From the NCBI GenBank assembly GCA_049654905.1, contig JBASIS010000305.1, forward strand, positions 1 to 31,319: DNA of 31,319 nucleotides, given 5' to 3'. The notes under the pieces are model-generated. The model was not told where the DNA came from. It saw nothing but the letters and a program-made list of their open reading frames with translations, and did no database searches. The position numbers and the translations under genes are program-made. The stretch is from M0108 sp049654905 (GTDB lineage: Bacteria; Pseudomonadota; Gammaproteobacteria; Chromatiales; Chromatiaceae). Of this stretch, positions 16,986 through 26,204 are shown piece by piece (position 1 is the first letter of the stretch; each line of letters starts with the position of its first letter).

Positions 16986-19900
16986 CTACTCCGCCGTGCC
17001 GTGGAACTTCTCACGCAGGCGCTGGAAGACGACGTAGAGCATGGGAATCAGGAAGATACCCACACAAGACGCAGCCACCATGCCACCGAACACGGCGGTG
17101 CCAACGCCACGCTGACTCGCCTCGCCGGCACCGCTGGCGATGACCAATGGCACCAGGCCCAGGATGAAGGCGAAGCTGGTCATAAGCACGGCGCGAATAC
17201 GCAGCCGCCCGGCATTGGCGGCAGCCTCCAGGATGGTCCGACCCTGCCGGCGTTCGTCCATGGCGAACTCGACGATGAGGATGGCGTTCTTACTCGCCAG
17301 ACCGATGAGCACGACGATGCCGACCTGGGCGTAGAGGTCGTTAGGCAGGCCGGTGATCCAGAGGGCTGACATGGCACCGAGGATGCCGACGGTGACCGAC
17401 AGCAACACGGCGGCGGGCATGGACCAGGACTCATAGAGCCCCACCAGGAACAGGTAGGCAAAGAGTACGGCCAGTCCCAGGACGATGGGGGTCTTGCCGC
17501 TGGCCTGTTTCTCCTGCAAGGCGGTGCCGGTCCACTCGAAGCCATAACCGGCGGGCAGGGTATTGGCGCTGATGTCTTCCATGGCGATCAGGGCGTCGCC
17601 GGAGGCCCTGCCCGGGGCCGGGCTGCCCTGGATGGTAGTGCTGCGGAAGTTGTTGTAGCGCTGGATCAACTGGGGTCCGAGGATCAGCTCGGGCTCCATG
17701 AAGGCGCGCACGGGGACCATCTCGCCCTGACCGTTGCGGACATGGATGCGGTAGACATCGTCAAAGACTTGGCGATCCTGCTCCTCACCCTGTACCTGAA
17801 CCTGCCAAACCCGGCCAAACTTGTTGAAGTCATTAACATAATAGCCGCCGAGGGTGGCCTGCAGGCCCATGAAGATATCGCTGATCGCGACCCCAAGCGT
17901 CTGGGCCTTCTCGCGGTCGATATTCAGGAAGACCTGCGGATTATTGGTGGCCCAGGTGGAGAAGACCCGTTGCAGGGCTGGGTTCTCGTTGGCGGCGAGA
18001 ACGACGGCGCGCATGACCGCCGCCAGTTCCTCCGGCGTGCGCCCCTGCAGGTCCTCCAGTTGATACTCGAAACCACCGCCCGTTCCCAGGCCGATGATGG
18101 GTGGCAGGTTAAAGGGCATGACCCGGGCCGAGGGGATGACGGCGCTCGCGCGCGCGAAGCGATCGATCACGGCCCCGACCTTGAGGTCCGGGCGGGTGCG
18201 TTCCTCGAAGGGCTTGAGTCGGGCGAGGATGAAGACACTGTTGGACTGGACAACGCCGTCGATGATGCTGAAGCCGGGCACCGCCAGGACATGGGCGATG
18301 GCCGGGTCCGGCATCAGAACCCGCTCGACCTTTTTGGCCACCTCCAGCGAGCGGTTAACCGAGGCGCCCTGGGGCAACTGGACTTCGGCCATGAAGGCCC
18401 CTTGATCCTCCTCCGGCAGGAAGCCGGTGGGGGTGACCTTGAACAGCCAACCGGTGGCCAACCCGATGCCGGCCACCAGCACCAACACCAGGATCGCGAC
18501 CCGCACCAGTCGCACGACGATGGCGGCATAACCATCGCGAATCCCATCGATGCCGCGCATCACCATACCCATGAGCCCGCGTTTGTGGCCGCCGGGCTTG
18601 AGGAGGATGGCGCACAGGGCCGGCGACAGGGTCAGGGCATTGATGGCCGAGATCAGCATGGAGAAGGAGACGACGGCGGCGAACTGCTGGAAGAGCTGAC
18701 CGGTGATGCCGGGGATGAACGCGACCGGCAGGAAGACCGACAGCAGTACCAGGGTGATGGCCAGAATCGGCGCGGTGATCTGGCCCATGGCCTTCTTGGC
18801 CGCCTCGCGCGGGGGCAGGCCTTCGGTCTCCATGATGTGCTCCACCGCCTCGACGACCACGATGGCGTCGTCTACCACGATGCCAATGGCCAGCACCACC
18901 GCGAGTAGGGAGATGGTGTTGGCCGAGAAGCCGATCATGAGCAAAAAGGCAAAGGTTCCGACCAGGGCGACCGGGACCGCGATCAAGGGGATCAGGGTGG
19001 CCCGCCAACTGCCAAGGAACAGGAACACCACCAGGATGACCAGGATGAAGGCCTCGAACAGGGTGTGGATGACCTTCTCGATACTGGCGTTGACGAAGTC
19101 AGTGGTGTCATAGACGACCACGTAGTCGAGGTCGTCCGGGAAGCGCTCCCCAAGGCGCTCCATGGCGTCCTTGATGCCTGCGGCAGTGGCCACGGCATTC
19201 GCCCCGGGTGCCAGATAAATCGCCATGGCGGCCGTGTCGCCGCCGTCCAGCCGGCTGAAGGAATCGCGCTGCCTGGAGCCCAGTTCCACCCGACCGACGT
19301 CACTGACCCGCACCGTGGAGCCGTCCGGGTTGGCGCGCACCACGATGTTCTCGAACTCCTTGACATCGGTCAGCCGGCCCTGGGTCTGGAGGGTGATCTG
19401 GAACTGTTGGTCCGGCGTCATGGGCTGGGAGCCGATGCGCCCGACCGCGGCCTGGATATTTTGACCCTGGATGGCGTCGACGACATCCGCGGGGGTGAGC
19501 CCCAAGGCGGTGAGCTGGTCCGACAACAGCCAGATGCGCATGCTGTAGTCGAGGGGGCCGAACAGGAAGACCTCGCCGACGCCGGAGACCCGCGCCAGGG
19601 TATCGACGACATTGATGGTCGCGTAGTTGCTCAGGAACAGGGCGTCGTAAGACGCCTTGGGCGACGTCAGAGCCACCACCTGGAGCATGGCGGTGGACTT
19701 CTTCTTCACGGTCAGTCCCTGGCGTTTGACCTCCTCGGGGAGCTGGGCGGTGGCCTGGTTGACCCGGTTCTGGACATTGACGGTGTTGATGTCGGGGTCC
19801 GTGCCCAGGGCAAAGGACACGGTGAGGGTGTAGCTGCCATCATTGGCGCTGCTCGACTTCATGTAGAGCATCTTGTCGACGCCGTTGACCTTCGACTCGA

Positions 19901-20096
19901 TGGGCTGACCGACGGTGGACTCCACCACGGCCGCGGAGGCACCCGGATAACTGGTGGTCACCGAGACCTGGGGCGGAACAATGTCTGGAAACTGGGCCAC
20001 CGGGATCGCCGTTATGGCAATCAACCCGGCGATGGTCAACACCACCGAGATGACGATGGACAGCCGTGGGCGGTCGATGAAGACGTCGGAGATCAT
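16986..20096 (-). CDS. RND-family multidrug efflux pump, inner-membrane transporter (HAE1 type)
   Basis: The 1036-residue length is standard for AcrB/MexB-like pumps. It begins with the typical MISDVFIDRPRLSIVISVVL first helix. The proton-relay Asp pair lies in GIVVDDAIVVVEA (Asp409-Asp410, equivalent to AcrB 407/408) and the relay Lys in GLASKNAILIVEFA in the second half. Other landmarks are TTSYPGASAAVVESTVGQPIE (porter domain) and GFLPEEDQGAFM after helix 7. It would use the proton gradient to extrude hydrophobic drugs, dyes, detergents or solvents from the periplasm through a TolC-like channel. Its start overlaps the adaptor gene stop by 4 bases (ATGA), showing translational coupling. No outer-membrane channel gene is in this operon, so a channel encoded elsewhere is likely used. 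Confidence 0.95.
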   Translation of the reverse strand: MISDVFIDRPRLSIVISVVLTIAGLIAITAIPVAQFPDIVPPQVSVTTSYPGASAAVVESTVGQPIESKVNGVDKMLYMKSSSANDGSYTLTVSFALGTDPDINTVNVQNRVNQATAQLPEEVKRQGLTVKKKSTAMLQVVALTSPKASYDALFLSNYATINVVDTLARVSGVGEVFLFGPLDYSMRIWLLSDQLTALGLTPADVVDAIQGQNIQAAVGRIGSQPMTPDQQFQITLQTQGRLTDVKEFENIVVRANPDGSTVRVSDVGRVELGSRQRDSFSRLDGGDTAAMAIYLAPGANAVATAAGIKDAMERLGERFPDDLDYVVVYDTTDFVNASIEKVIHTLFEAFILVILVVFLFLGSWRATLIPLIAVPVALVGTFAFLLMIGFSANTISLLAVVLAIGIVVDDAIVVVEAVEHIMETEGLPPREAAKKAMGQITAPILAITLVLLSVFLPVAFIPGITGQLFQQFAAVVSFSMLISAINALTLSPALCAILLKPGGHKRGLMGMVMRGIDGIRDGYAAIVVRLVRVAILVLVLVAGIGLATGWLFKVTPTGFLPEEDQGAFMAEVQLPQGASVNRSLEVAKKVERVLMPDPAIAHVLAVPGFSIIDGVVQSNSVFILARLKPFEERTRPDLKVGAVIDRFARASAVIPSARVMPFNLPPIIGLGTGGGFEYQLEDLQGRTPEELAAVMRAVVLAANENPALQRVFSTWATNNPQVFLNIDREKAQTLGVAISDIFMGLQATLGGYYVNDFNKFGRVWQVQVQGEEQDRQVFDDVYRIHVRNGQGEMVPVRAFMEPELILGPQLIQRYNNFRSTTIQGSPAPGRASGDALIAMEDISANTLPAGYGFEWTGTALQEKQASGKTPIVLGLAVLFAYLFLVGLYESWSMPAAVLLSVTVGILGAMSALWITGLPNDLYAQVGIVVLIGLASKNAILIVEFAMDERRQGRTILEAAANAGRLRIRAVLMTSFAFILGLVPLVIASGAGEASQRGVGTAVFGGMVAASCVGIFLIPMLYVVFQRLREKFHGTAE

Positions 20097-21283
20097 TCGG
20101 ACTTACCCCCGGCCGCATCGGTCGCCAGTGGCACCGCGGCCGCCGGCTCTAGGGACTGGGGCGGGGCGGCGCTCACCACCTGGCCGGGCTTCACCTTTTG
20201 CACCCCGTCGGTGATCACCAATTCACCCTCCTTGAGGCCCTCGGTCACGGCGACATTGAATCCCTGGTTGGCTCCGGTCTGGATGCGCCGGATCTGGGCC
20301 TTCTGCTCGGCGTCCACGATCAGTACATAGATGCCCTGCTGATCCACTTGCAGGGCGGATTGGGGGATCAGAATGCCCGTCTCCGGGGTCCCTGCCTGGA
20401 GAACGACGCCAACGAATTGGCCATCCAGCAGGGTCCCGTCCGGGTTGGGTAGATCCGCGCGCAGGGTCACCGAGTCGGTCGCCTGGTTCGTCGTCACGTC
20501 GATGAAGTCCAGGCGACCGGTATGATCGTAGAGGGTGCCGTCGGAGAGACGGACTTGCACCACCGTGTCCTTAGGATCGCCACCCTTGACCTTGATCTCC
20601 CGACGGGCCTCCAGCAACTCCCGCTGGGTGAGGGGGAACTGAACATAAATGGGGTCCCGGCTGACAATGGTCGCGAGGGGTTTCGACTCGGGCCCCACCA
20701 GATTGCCGACGGTATAGCCCGCCAGACCGATACGCCCCGCTACCGGGGCGACGACCTGCGTATAGCCGAGATCCAGCTTGGCGGCGTCAAGGGCCGCCTG
20801 GGCCTGTTGGATGGATGCCAGGGCGATGGAGTCCGCCGCCTGAAGCTCGTCCACCTTGGCCTGGGCAATGTTCTTGGCCTTAATCAACTCCCGGCCGCGG
20901 GCGAGTTGGGCCGCGGTGTTTTGCTGATCCGCCTTGGCCTTGGCCAGGTCCGCCTCGCGCTGCTCGACAGTAGACTCATACTGGTCCGGCTCGATTAGAA
21001 AGAGCACCTCGCCGGTCGTAACCTCCTGGCCCTCCTCGAAGCGCCGTTCCCACAGGAAGCCCCGCACCCGGGCGCGTAGTTCCACCTTATCCACCGCCAC
21101 CACCCGGCCCACGAAGGTGGCCTGCTGCTCGATTGGCTTCATGACCGCGGCCATGACCTCGACACTGGGAGCGGACGCCGAGGCATCCTGGGGCGCCGGC
21201 CCATCCCCTTTGCCGCAGCCGGCAACCAGAAGGGGTAAGGCAACGAGCCAGAAGGGGGAGCAGGTTAAAGGCTTGCTGGGCAT
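20093..21283 (-). CDS. RND efflux periplasmic adaptor lipoprotein (AcrA/MexE-like)
   Basis: The ATG at 21283 has GGAG at good spacing and gives 396 residues beginning with a lipoprotein signal peptide (lipobox LVAGC). The domain order is that of RND adaptors: a first lipoyl half (VELRARVRGFLWERRFEEGQ), a coiled-coil hairpin (QREADLAKAKADQQNTAAQL to the SIQQAQAALDAAKLDLGYTQ end), the second lipoyl half (VVAPVAGRIGLAGYTVGNLV), a beta-barrel and a membrane-proximal domain (ILIPQSALQVDQQGIYVLIV). It links the inner-membrane pump to an outer-membrane channel. It is the first gene of the two-gene operon and divergent from the 21447 gene; no TetR- or MarR-type regulator is adjacent. Confidence 0.93.
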   Translation of the reverse strand: MPSKPLTCSPFWLVALPLLVAGCGKGDGPAPQDASASAPSVEVMAAVMKPIEQQATFVGRVVAVDKVELRARVRGFLWERRFEEGQEVTTGEVLFLIEPDQYESTVEQREADLAKAKADQQNTAAQLARGRELIKAKNIAQAKVDELQAADSIALASIQQAQAALDAAKLDLGYTQVVAPVAGRIGLAGYTVGNLVGPESKPLATIVSRDPIYVQFPLTQRELLEARREIKVKGGDPKDTVVQVRLSDGTLYDHTGRLDFIDVTTNQATDSVTLRADLPNPDGTLLDGQFVGVVLQAGTPETGILIPQSALQVDQQGIYVLIVDAEQKAQIRRIQTGANQGFNVAVTEGLKEGELVITDGVQKVKPGQVVSAAPPQSLEPAAAVPLATDAAGGKSE

Positions 21284-21446
21284 GGCGGACTCCGCGCGAA
21301 CGAGATAGACATTCATTTTCACACGCCCCCCCGCCAGAGGCGAATTTTCCTTGCCGCTTGACGATGGCCCGCGCCAATGCGATGGTTCCCCCGGGTGGAC
21401 GCGATGACGTCACCAAAACCTTAAGCCTGTTAAACAGAGGTGAAAA

Positions 21447-21725
21447 ATGACGACTTCGGAAAAAGATGCCGGTTTGATCGAGGTATTGGTCGAACGGCTG
21501 GAGCAACAGCGCCTGCCCCGGGCGCTGGATCTCAAGGCCCTGGTCGATCGCGGCGAACGCCTGAGCGACCTGGATATCTCCTTCCTGGAAGAGGTGCTCC
21601 AGGATGCCAGCGCGGTCAAGCCCTTTTTTGACCAGCACCCGGAATGGCAGGACCTGGCCGGACGGGTGGTTCACCTTTACAAGGACATCACCACCAAGGC
21701 CCTGGAGAACGAACAGGCCAGCTAG
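21447..21725 (+). CDS. Small helical protein of unknown function
   Basis: A 92-residue soluble acidic protein with a good ribosome binding site (AGAGGTG, 4 bases before ATG). No signal peptide or membrane segment is present. The sequence looks all-helical, with LIEVLVERLEQQRLPRALDL early and SDLDISFLEEVLQDA in the middle. I do not recognise a domain; I have the impression of similar small proteins in purple sulfur bacteria but cannot verify it. It is the first gene of a same-strand series: 47 bases separate it from the next gene, and five genes follow one another to 26158. Confidence 0.75.
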   Translation: MTTSEKDAGLIEVLVERLEQQRLPRALDLKALVDRGERLSDLDISFLEEVLQDASAVKPFFDQHPEWQDLAGRVVHLYKDITTKALENEQAS

Positions 21726-21772
21726 ACTGGACCTTTTTCGGTTTTTACGCCTTTATCAGGAGGGCCAGAGGG

Positions 21773-22861
21773 ATGACTAAAAACCAGAGCCATGGCACTT
21801 TGGTGCAAGGATTCGCGGGGCAGGTGCGCGGCTGGTTCGCGGAGCGCCGCGCCACGCGGGAACAGGAACGCGCGCGGGCCGCGGCTCTGACCGAGGCCAT
21901 CGAGGAGGTGGTCTCCGGCGTCGAGCCCAAACTCCGGGCCGTCGGCGGCTATCAGCGCAAGCTGGGTCCGGACATTCAGCGCTTCCTGGATTTCGTCGCC
22001 GCCATCATTGCTCAACTGCCACCCGCCATCGAACTGAGCCGTGCCGCCTGGCAGCGAGATCCCCAGGTCAACGCCTTCTTCGCCGCCGCCAAGGACCTGC
22101 CCCTCTGCCTTTCCCGCGCGCCGGAACTGAGCGACTACTTCGAACGCGAGCCCCTCGCGACCGAGGCCTATTGCATCATGACCTCGACCCGCGCCGAGCG
22201 GCAGGTCTTCGGTATCGGCCTCCATGGCGATACGCTGCAACGGGACCTGGCCCAGACCAGCGTCGGCTTCGTGGAACCCCTCATCCTGGCGCCCTCCCCC
22301 TCCGAGGAGGCGGTCCGCAAGGAGGCCCTGAACCGCGCCCTGCACCTCTTTATCGGCTTCGCCCAGGCGCAACTTGCCCAAACCCTCGGCCAGCGCCAGG
22401 GTCTGGAACATAAGCGCCAGATCCAGGAGGTGCGGCTGCGCAGCCTGCGTACCCGCTCGCGCGGCCTGGACGCGGACGCCAAGCTGCGGGACGAGATCCA
22501 AGCCGTCGAGCAGAGCCTGGCGGAAAACGCGCGCCAGATGGAGGCCTTGGGCGGACCCCTCATGAGTCTCGATGCCACGCTCGAACAGGTGCGGGCCCTG
22601 TTCGCGGCCCCCGGCGACCAGATTCACCTCGCCCACATCCCCCTGCGTTTGGACCTGTTGGGGATCAAGCTCGAGGAGGCCGCGAATAGCCAGCCGCGGG
22701 CGCAGGTCAACGAGCTCTCCCTGATCGAATTTACTGTCGGTTCGCGGCGGCGGGTCATCACTCTGGTGCGCTGCCCTCGGGACGAGATGCTGTCCCTGGC
22801 ACAGGTGGTGGAGCAGGTGGACCCCTTCCTGGCCTCCCAGCTTGGCATCCGGGGGATGTGA
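21773..22861 (+). CDS. Conserved-looking cytosolic helical protein of unknown function
   Basis: The ATG at 21773 is chosen because AGGAGGGCCAGAGGG precedes it; the frame is open further upstream but overlaps the previous gene. The product has 362 residues with no signal peptide or membrane segment. It is mostly helical: an N-terminal basic stretch (GWFAERRATREQERARAAAL), a middle region, and a coiled-coil-like segment at about residues 215-275 (QRQGLEHKRQIQEVRLRSLR, then EIQAVEQSLAENARQMEAL). The C-terminal part contains beta-rich IEFTVGSRRRVITLVRCPRD. No known motif was recognised. It ends 16 bases before the ATG chosen for the binding-protein gene. A cytosolic regulatory or scaffold role is only a guess. 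Confidence 0.75.
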   Translation: MTKNQSHGTLVQGFAGQVRGWFAERRATREQERARAAALTEAIEEVVSGVEPKLRAVGGYQRKLGPDIQRFLDFVAAIIAQLPPAIELSRAAWQRDPQVNAFFAAAKDLPLCLSRAPELSDYFEREPLATEAYCIMTSTRAERQVFGIGLHGDTLQRDLAQTSVGFVEPLILAPSPSEEAVRKEALNRALHLFIGFAQAQLAQTLGQRQGLEHKRQIQEVRLRSLRTRSRGLDADAKLRDEIQAVEQSLAENARQMEALGGPLMSLDATLEQVRALFAAPGDQIHLAHIPLRLDLLGIKLEEAANSQPRAQVNELSLIEFTVGSRRRVITLVRCPRDEMLSLAQVVEQVDPFLASQLGIRGM

Positions 22862-22877
22862 GATCACCTTGCTAACC

Positions 22878-23960
22878 ATGGCGCCCTTTGCCGCGGCCGG
22901 AGGGAACCAAAACCACCCGGGGGTGCCCGTGCGGCCTGGTCACTTCATCCTGATCATCGCCTGTCTCCTTGTCCTGGCCCTGGGCCCTTCTCCCGTGCTG
23001 GCGGGCGAGGTTCTGGATGGGGTCAAATCCCGTGGCGTGTTGCGCTGCGGGGTCAGCGAGGGCATCCCCGGCTTTTCGGAGCGCGACCCCGCGGGGCGCT
23101 GGCGGGGTCTGGACGCCGATTTCTGTCGGGCGGTGGCCGCCGCCGTGATCGGGGACGGCGAAAAGGTCAAGTTCGTGCCCCTCTCGGCCGCGGAGCGCTT
23201 TCCCGCCCTGCAGGCCCGCAAGATCGACCTGCTGGCCCGCAATACCACCTGGACCCTGGTGCGGGAGGCGGTGATGGGGGTGCAGTTCACGGCCACCCTC
23301 TATTACGACGGCCAGACCTTCATGGTGCCGGCGGAGAGCCCGGTAAAGCGCGCCACTGACCTGAACGGGGCAACCATCTGCGTCCAGAAGGGCACTACCA
23401 GCGCGCGCAATCTCCAGCCCTACTTCGAACGCCAGGGGCTGACGGTCAAGCCTCTGGTGCTCGACTCCGCCAAGGAGGCCACCGCTGCCTTCTTCGGTGG
23501 CCGTTGCCAGGCCTATAGCTCCGATAACGCTCAACTCGCGGGGGCGCGCCTCCTCGCCCCCGCCGGCCGCCTGGCCTACCGCATCCTCCCCGACCTCATC
23601 TCCAGCGAGCCCCTGGCCCCGGCGGTCTGGGGGGGCGATCAACAGTGGACCACCATGGTCCGCTGGGTTTTCTTCGTCCTCCTGCACGCCGAGGACATGG
23701 GCTTCACCCGCGCCCTGGCCAATGACCCGCCCCCGGATTTTTACGCCGAACTGCTGCGCTGGAACGAGCAGGAGGCCGACGCCCTGGCCAAGTCAATGGG
23801 CGTAGCCAAGGGCTGGGCGTTGCGGGCCCTGGCCGCCGTCGGCAACTATGGCGAGCTCTTCGAGCGCAACCTGGGCGCGGACAGTGAACTCGGGCTGGAG
23901 CGCGGCCTCAACCGACCCTGGAAGGATGGCGGGCTCATGTACGCCCCGCCCTACAAGTAG
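22878..23960 (+). CDS. Amino-acid-type ABC substrate-binding protein (AapJ-like, SBP family 3)
   Basis: With the ATG at 22878 the protein has 360 residues; a GTG at 22923 (345 residues) would give a more normal signal peptide, and neither start has a well-spaced ribosome binding site. The hydrophobic core HFILIIACLLVLALG ends near VLA|GEV. Family 3 landmarks are LDGVKSRGVLRCGVSEGIPG, GRWRGLDADFCRAVAAAV, LQARKIDLLARNTTWT and the C-terminal LGLERGLNRPWKDGGLMYAP, all close to the AapJ/general L-amino-acid binding proteins. It would bind amino acids in the periplasm. No permease or ATPase gene of an ABC importer is adjacent; instead an ArsB/NhaD-type permease follows after 12 bases, so its transport partner is either encoded elsewhere or non-canonical. 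Confidence 0.88.
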   Translation: MAPFAAAGGNQNHPGVPVRPGHFILIIACLLVLALGPSPVLAGEVLDGVKSRGVLRCGVSEGIPGFSERDPAGRWRGLDADFCRAVAAAVIGDGEKVKFVPLSAAERFPALQARKIDLLARNTTWTLVREAVMGVQFTATLYYDGQTFMVPAESPVKRATDLNGATICVQKGTTSARNLQPYFERQGLTVKPLVLDSAKEATAAFFGGRCQAYSSDNAQLAGARLLAPAGRLAYRILPDLISSEPLAPAVWGGDQQWTTMVRWVFFVLLHAEDMGFTRALANDPPPDFYAELLRWNEQEADALAKSMGVAKGWALRALAAVGNYGELFERNLGADSELGLERGLNRPWKDGGLMYAPPYK

Positions 23961-23972
23961 CGAGGCGAGACC

Positions 23973-25349
23973 ATGAGCGACCTCCAGATCTACCTGACCA
24001 TCGGCGTCTTTGCCAGTGTCATCCTGCTGATCGCCCTGGACCTGATCGACATGACGGTGGCGGCCCTGCTGGGGCTGTCCGTCTTGGTCCTGACCGGCAT
24101 CCTCGACCGTAATGACCTGATGGAGACGGTGCGGGTCGCCAATGGCCCCATCGCCCTGCTGTTCGGCGGCATGGTGGTGGCGCGGGTCCTGGGCAAGACC
24201 GGGCTCTTCGAACGCCTGGGGGCCATCTTTTTGCGCGCCACCGGTGGCAGTGGCAAACGCTTCCTGCTCCTGCTGGTCGCCCTGGTAGCGCCCATCTGCG
24301 CCCTCCTGCCTAACGCCACCACCGTCATCCTGGTCGCGCCCGTCATCCTGGGGGTCTGCCGGGCCCTCAAGATCGATTTCGTTGGCCCCTTGATCCTCAC
24401 GGCCATCATCAGCAATTCCGCGGGCATGTTGACCCTGGTGGGCGACCCGGCGACCTTCCTGGTGGGCAGTTCCATCGGCCTCTCCTTCGGGGAATATCTG
24501 CGTACCGTGAGCCTGGGCGGCCTGCTGGCGGTCCTGGCCATCCTCCCCCTCCTGCCCTGGCTGATGCGCGACATCTGGCGCCTGCGCCTGGCCCTGCCCG
24601 ACCCCGAGCCGGCCGGACCCATCGCGCGGCCCGGCTTTGTCATCCTCGCCCTGGGGGTGCTCCTGGTCATGGTCCTGCTCTTCCTGTTCGGCGAGAGCCT
24701 GCCCAATTCGGTCCCCCCGCCCTCCGTCGCCATCATCGCCGCCAGCCTGGCCCTGCTGGTGATCCATAGCGCCCGGGTCGAGCCCGTGGATAACGTGCTG
24801 CGCGACCTGGACTGGAAGACCCTGATCTTCCTCGCCGCCATCTTCGCCCTGGTCCAGGCCTTCACCAAGACCGGACTCCTCCAGGGCATGTCCCTGCAGC
24901 TCTATAGCTGGTTTGGCGCCGAGATCACCCAGGTGGCGCTGATCATGCTGGCCGGCATCGGCCTCCTGTCCAGCCTGCTGGCCAACATCCCGGTGGTGGC
25001 CGCCTCGCTCATCATGGCCAAGGGCTATCTGGTGGCCGCCCAGGCCGTCCCCGAATTTGCCCTCGCCCCCAGTTTCACCGACTGGCCGGCGGCCACCCTG
25101 CCCCTCTTCATCGCCATGATGTTCGGCGCCACCCTGGGGGGGAATGCCACCCTGATCGGGGCCTCGGCCAACATCGTCAGCGTCGGCATCTGCAATAGCC
25201 AGGGCGCCCATGTGACCTTCCTGCGATTCGCGCGCTACGGCGTGCCGATCACCCTCGCCCAACTTACCATGGGCGCCCTGTATGTTCTGGCCCTGACCAG
25301 CCTTCTTGGCGCCGCTCCCTCAACCCCAATGGCGGAGATCTTGCCATGA
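23973..25349 (+). CDS. SLC13/ArsB-NhaD superfamily permease
   Basis: A 458-residue polytopic protein of about 11-12 hydrophobic segments. The two inverted-repeat signatures of the ion transporter superfamily are visible: LLPNATTVILVAPVILGVCR with ISNSAGMLTLVGDPATFLVG in the first half, and ATLGGNATLIGASANIVSVG near the C-terminus. Such proteins move anions (arsenite, dicarboxylates, sulfate) or exchange Na+/H+; the P-protein/ArsB-like subgroup fits best. The substrate cannot be read from sequence, and there are no arsenic resistance genes (arsC, arsR, arsA) nearby. The stop overlaps the next start by 4 bases (ATGA), so it is translationally coupled to the DUF3313 lipoprotein. Confidence 0.9.
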   Translation: MSDLQIYLTIGVFASVILLIALDLIDMTVAALLGLSVLVLTGILDRNDLMETVRVANGPIALLFGGMVVARVLGKTGLFERLGAIFLRATGGSGKRFLLLLVALVAPICALLPNATTVILVAPVILGVCRALKIDFVGPLILTAIISNSAGMLTLVGDPATFLVGSSIGLSFGEYLRTVSLGGLLAVLAILPLLPWLMRDIWRLRLALPDPEPAGPIARPGFVILALGVLLVMVLLFLFGESLPNSVPPPSVAIIAASLALLVIHSARVEPVDNVLRDLDWKTLIFLAAIFALVQAFTKTGLLQGMSLQLYSWFGAEITQVALIMLAGIGLLSSLLANIPVVAASLIMAKGYLVAAQAVPEFALAPSFTDWPAATLPLFIAMMFGATLGGNATLIGASANIVSVGICNSQGAHVTFLRFARYGVPITLAQLTMGALYVLALTSLLGAAPSTPMAEILP

Positions 25350-26158
25350 AACCTGTCCTCCTCCGGCTCATCCGGCCCCTTCCGGCTCTGACCCTGGCCC
25401 TGCTGGCCACGGGCTGTGCCAACACCCCGGACGCCGGGTCCGCCGCCATCCTCGGCAGTGGCACCGATGTCACCGTCAGCGATCCAGCCCGCTTGACCAA
25501 AAGTGGCTTTCTGAGTGATTACCAGCGACTGGCCCCCGTACCCTGGGCCGATGGCGTCCAATGCTGGAGCAATCCGCAACTGCAGGCGGGGACCTATGAC
25601 AAGGTGCTCATCACCCGCATGAGCGTCAAGCTCAAGGACGGCCAAGGGGATGGCATCGACCCCACCGACCTCAAGGCCCTGACGGACTACTTCCATCAGG
25701 CCCTGGTCAAGGCCCTATCGCCCAAGTTCAAGGTCGTTGACAAAGCCGGACCGGGCGTACTGGCCCTGCGCATTGCCTTGACCGATCTGGTGCCGACCAA
25801 GGTGGGTGAAAGTGCCCTCGGCACCCTGGTCCCCTATGGTTTCGTCGCCGAGATCGGGTCCGGGGCCGCGACCGGTCGGCCCGCCGGGTCCACCCCCTAT
25901 CTGGGCGAGACCGGCATCGAAATGCAGGTCATCGACGGCGGCACCCAGAAAATCCTCGCCGAATGTCGCGATACCCAGATCGGCCGCAAGTACGCCGCGG
26001 ACGGCAAGAATGGGGTAGGTGGCGCCGTCCAGACCTGGACCAGCGGCTATGTCAACTCCTTCCAGGCCTGGGCCTACGCCAAAAACGCCTTCGACAAATG
26101 GGCGGCCCTCATTGTCGAGCGTCTGGGCGCCCTGCGCGGGGCAAAGCCCCAAGGCTAA
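25346..26158 (+). CDS. DUF3313 lipoprotein
   Basis: A 270-residue protein with a lipoprotein signal peptide; lipobox LATGC places the lipidated Cys at residue 24. The mature part begins with a short Ala/Gly/Ser linker, then SGFLSDYQRLAP, a typical DUF3313 opening, followed by an alpha/beta domain (YDKVLITRMSVKL, LTDYFHQALVKALSPKFKVV, LALRIALTDLVP) and the C-terminal helix WAYAKNAFDKWAALIVERL. Function is unknown; the fold resembles small envelope lipoproteins. Start overlap with the permease gene indicates co-translation. A GGGGC/GCCCC hairpin sits within the last codons (26138-26150). Confidence 0.85.
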   Translation: MKPVLLRLIRPLPALTLALLATGCANTPDAGSAAILGSGTDVTVSDPARLTKSGFLSDYQRLAPVPWADGVQCWSNPQLQAGTYDKVLITRMSVKLKDGQGDGIDPTDLKALTDYFHQALVKALSPKFKVVDKAGPGVLALRIALTDLVPTKVGESALGTLVPYGFVAEIGSGAATGRPAGSTPYLGETGIEMQVIDGGTQKILAECRDTQIGRKYAADGKNGVGGAVQTWTSGYVNSFQAWAYAKNAFDKWAALIVERLGALRGAKPQG

Positions 26159-26204
26159 GGGATGTCGCCTCCCCGCAAGAGGGCCTAGCCCCCAACCGGG
26201 GTCG

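Noticed and set aside
17742..18908. Plus-strand frame of 388 codons opposite the RND pump
   Set aside because: Low-complexity antisense shadow of a conserved pump.
19065..20330. Plus-strand frame of 421 codons opposite the RND pump and adaptor
   Set aside because: It crosses two real genes, and its composition (His/Gly/Asp/Leu-rich) is typical of antisense reading of GC-rich DNA.
21405..21412. TGACGTCA palindrome between the divergent adaptor and small-protein genes
   Set aside because: Only 8 bases and not repeated nearby; expected by chance at this scale, and no clear promoter boxes could be tied to it.
23793..25262. Minus-strand frame of 489 codons opposite the permease
   Set aside because: Gln/Asp/Gly-rich low-complexity antisense translation; the permease on the other strand has clear family motifs and coupled neighbours.
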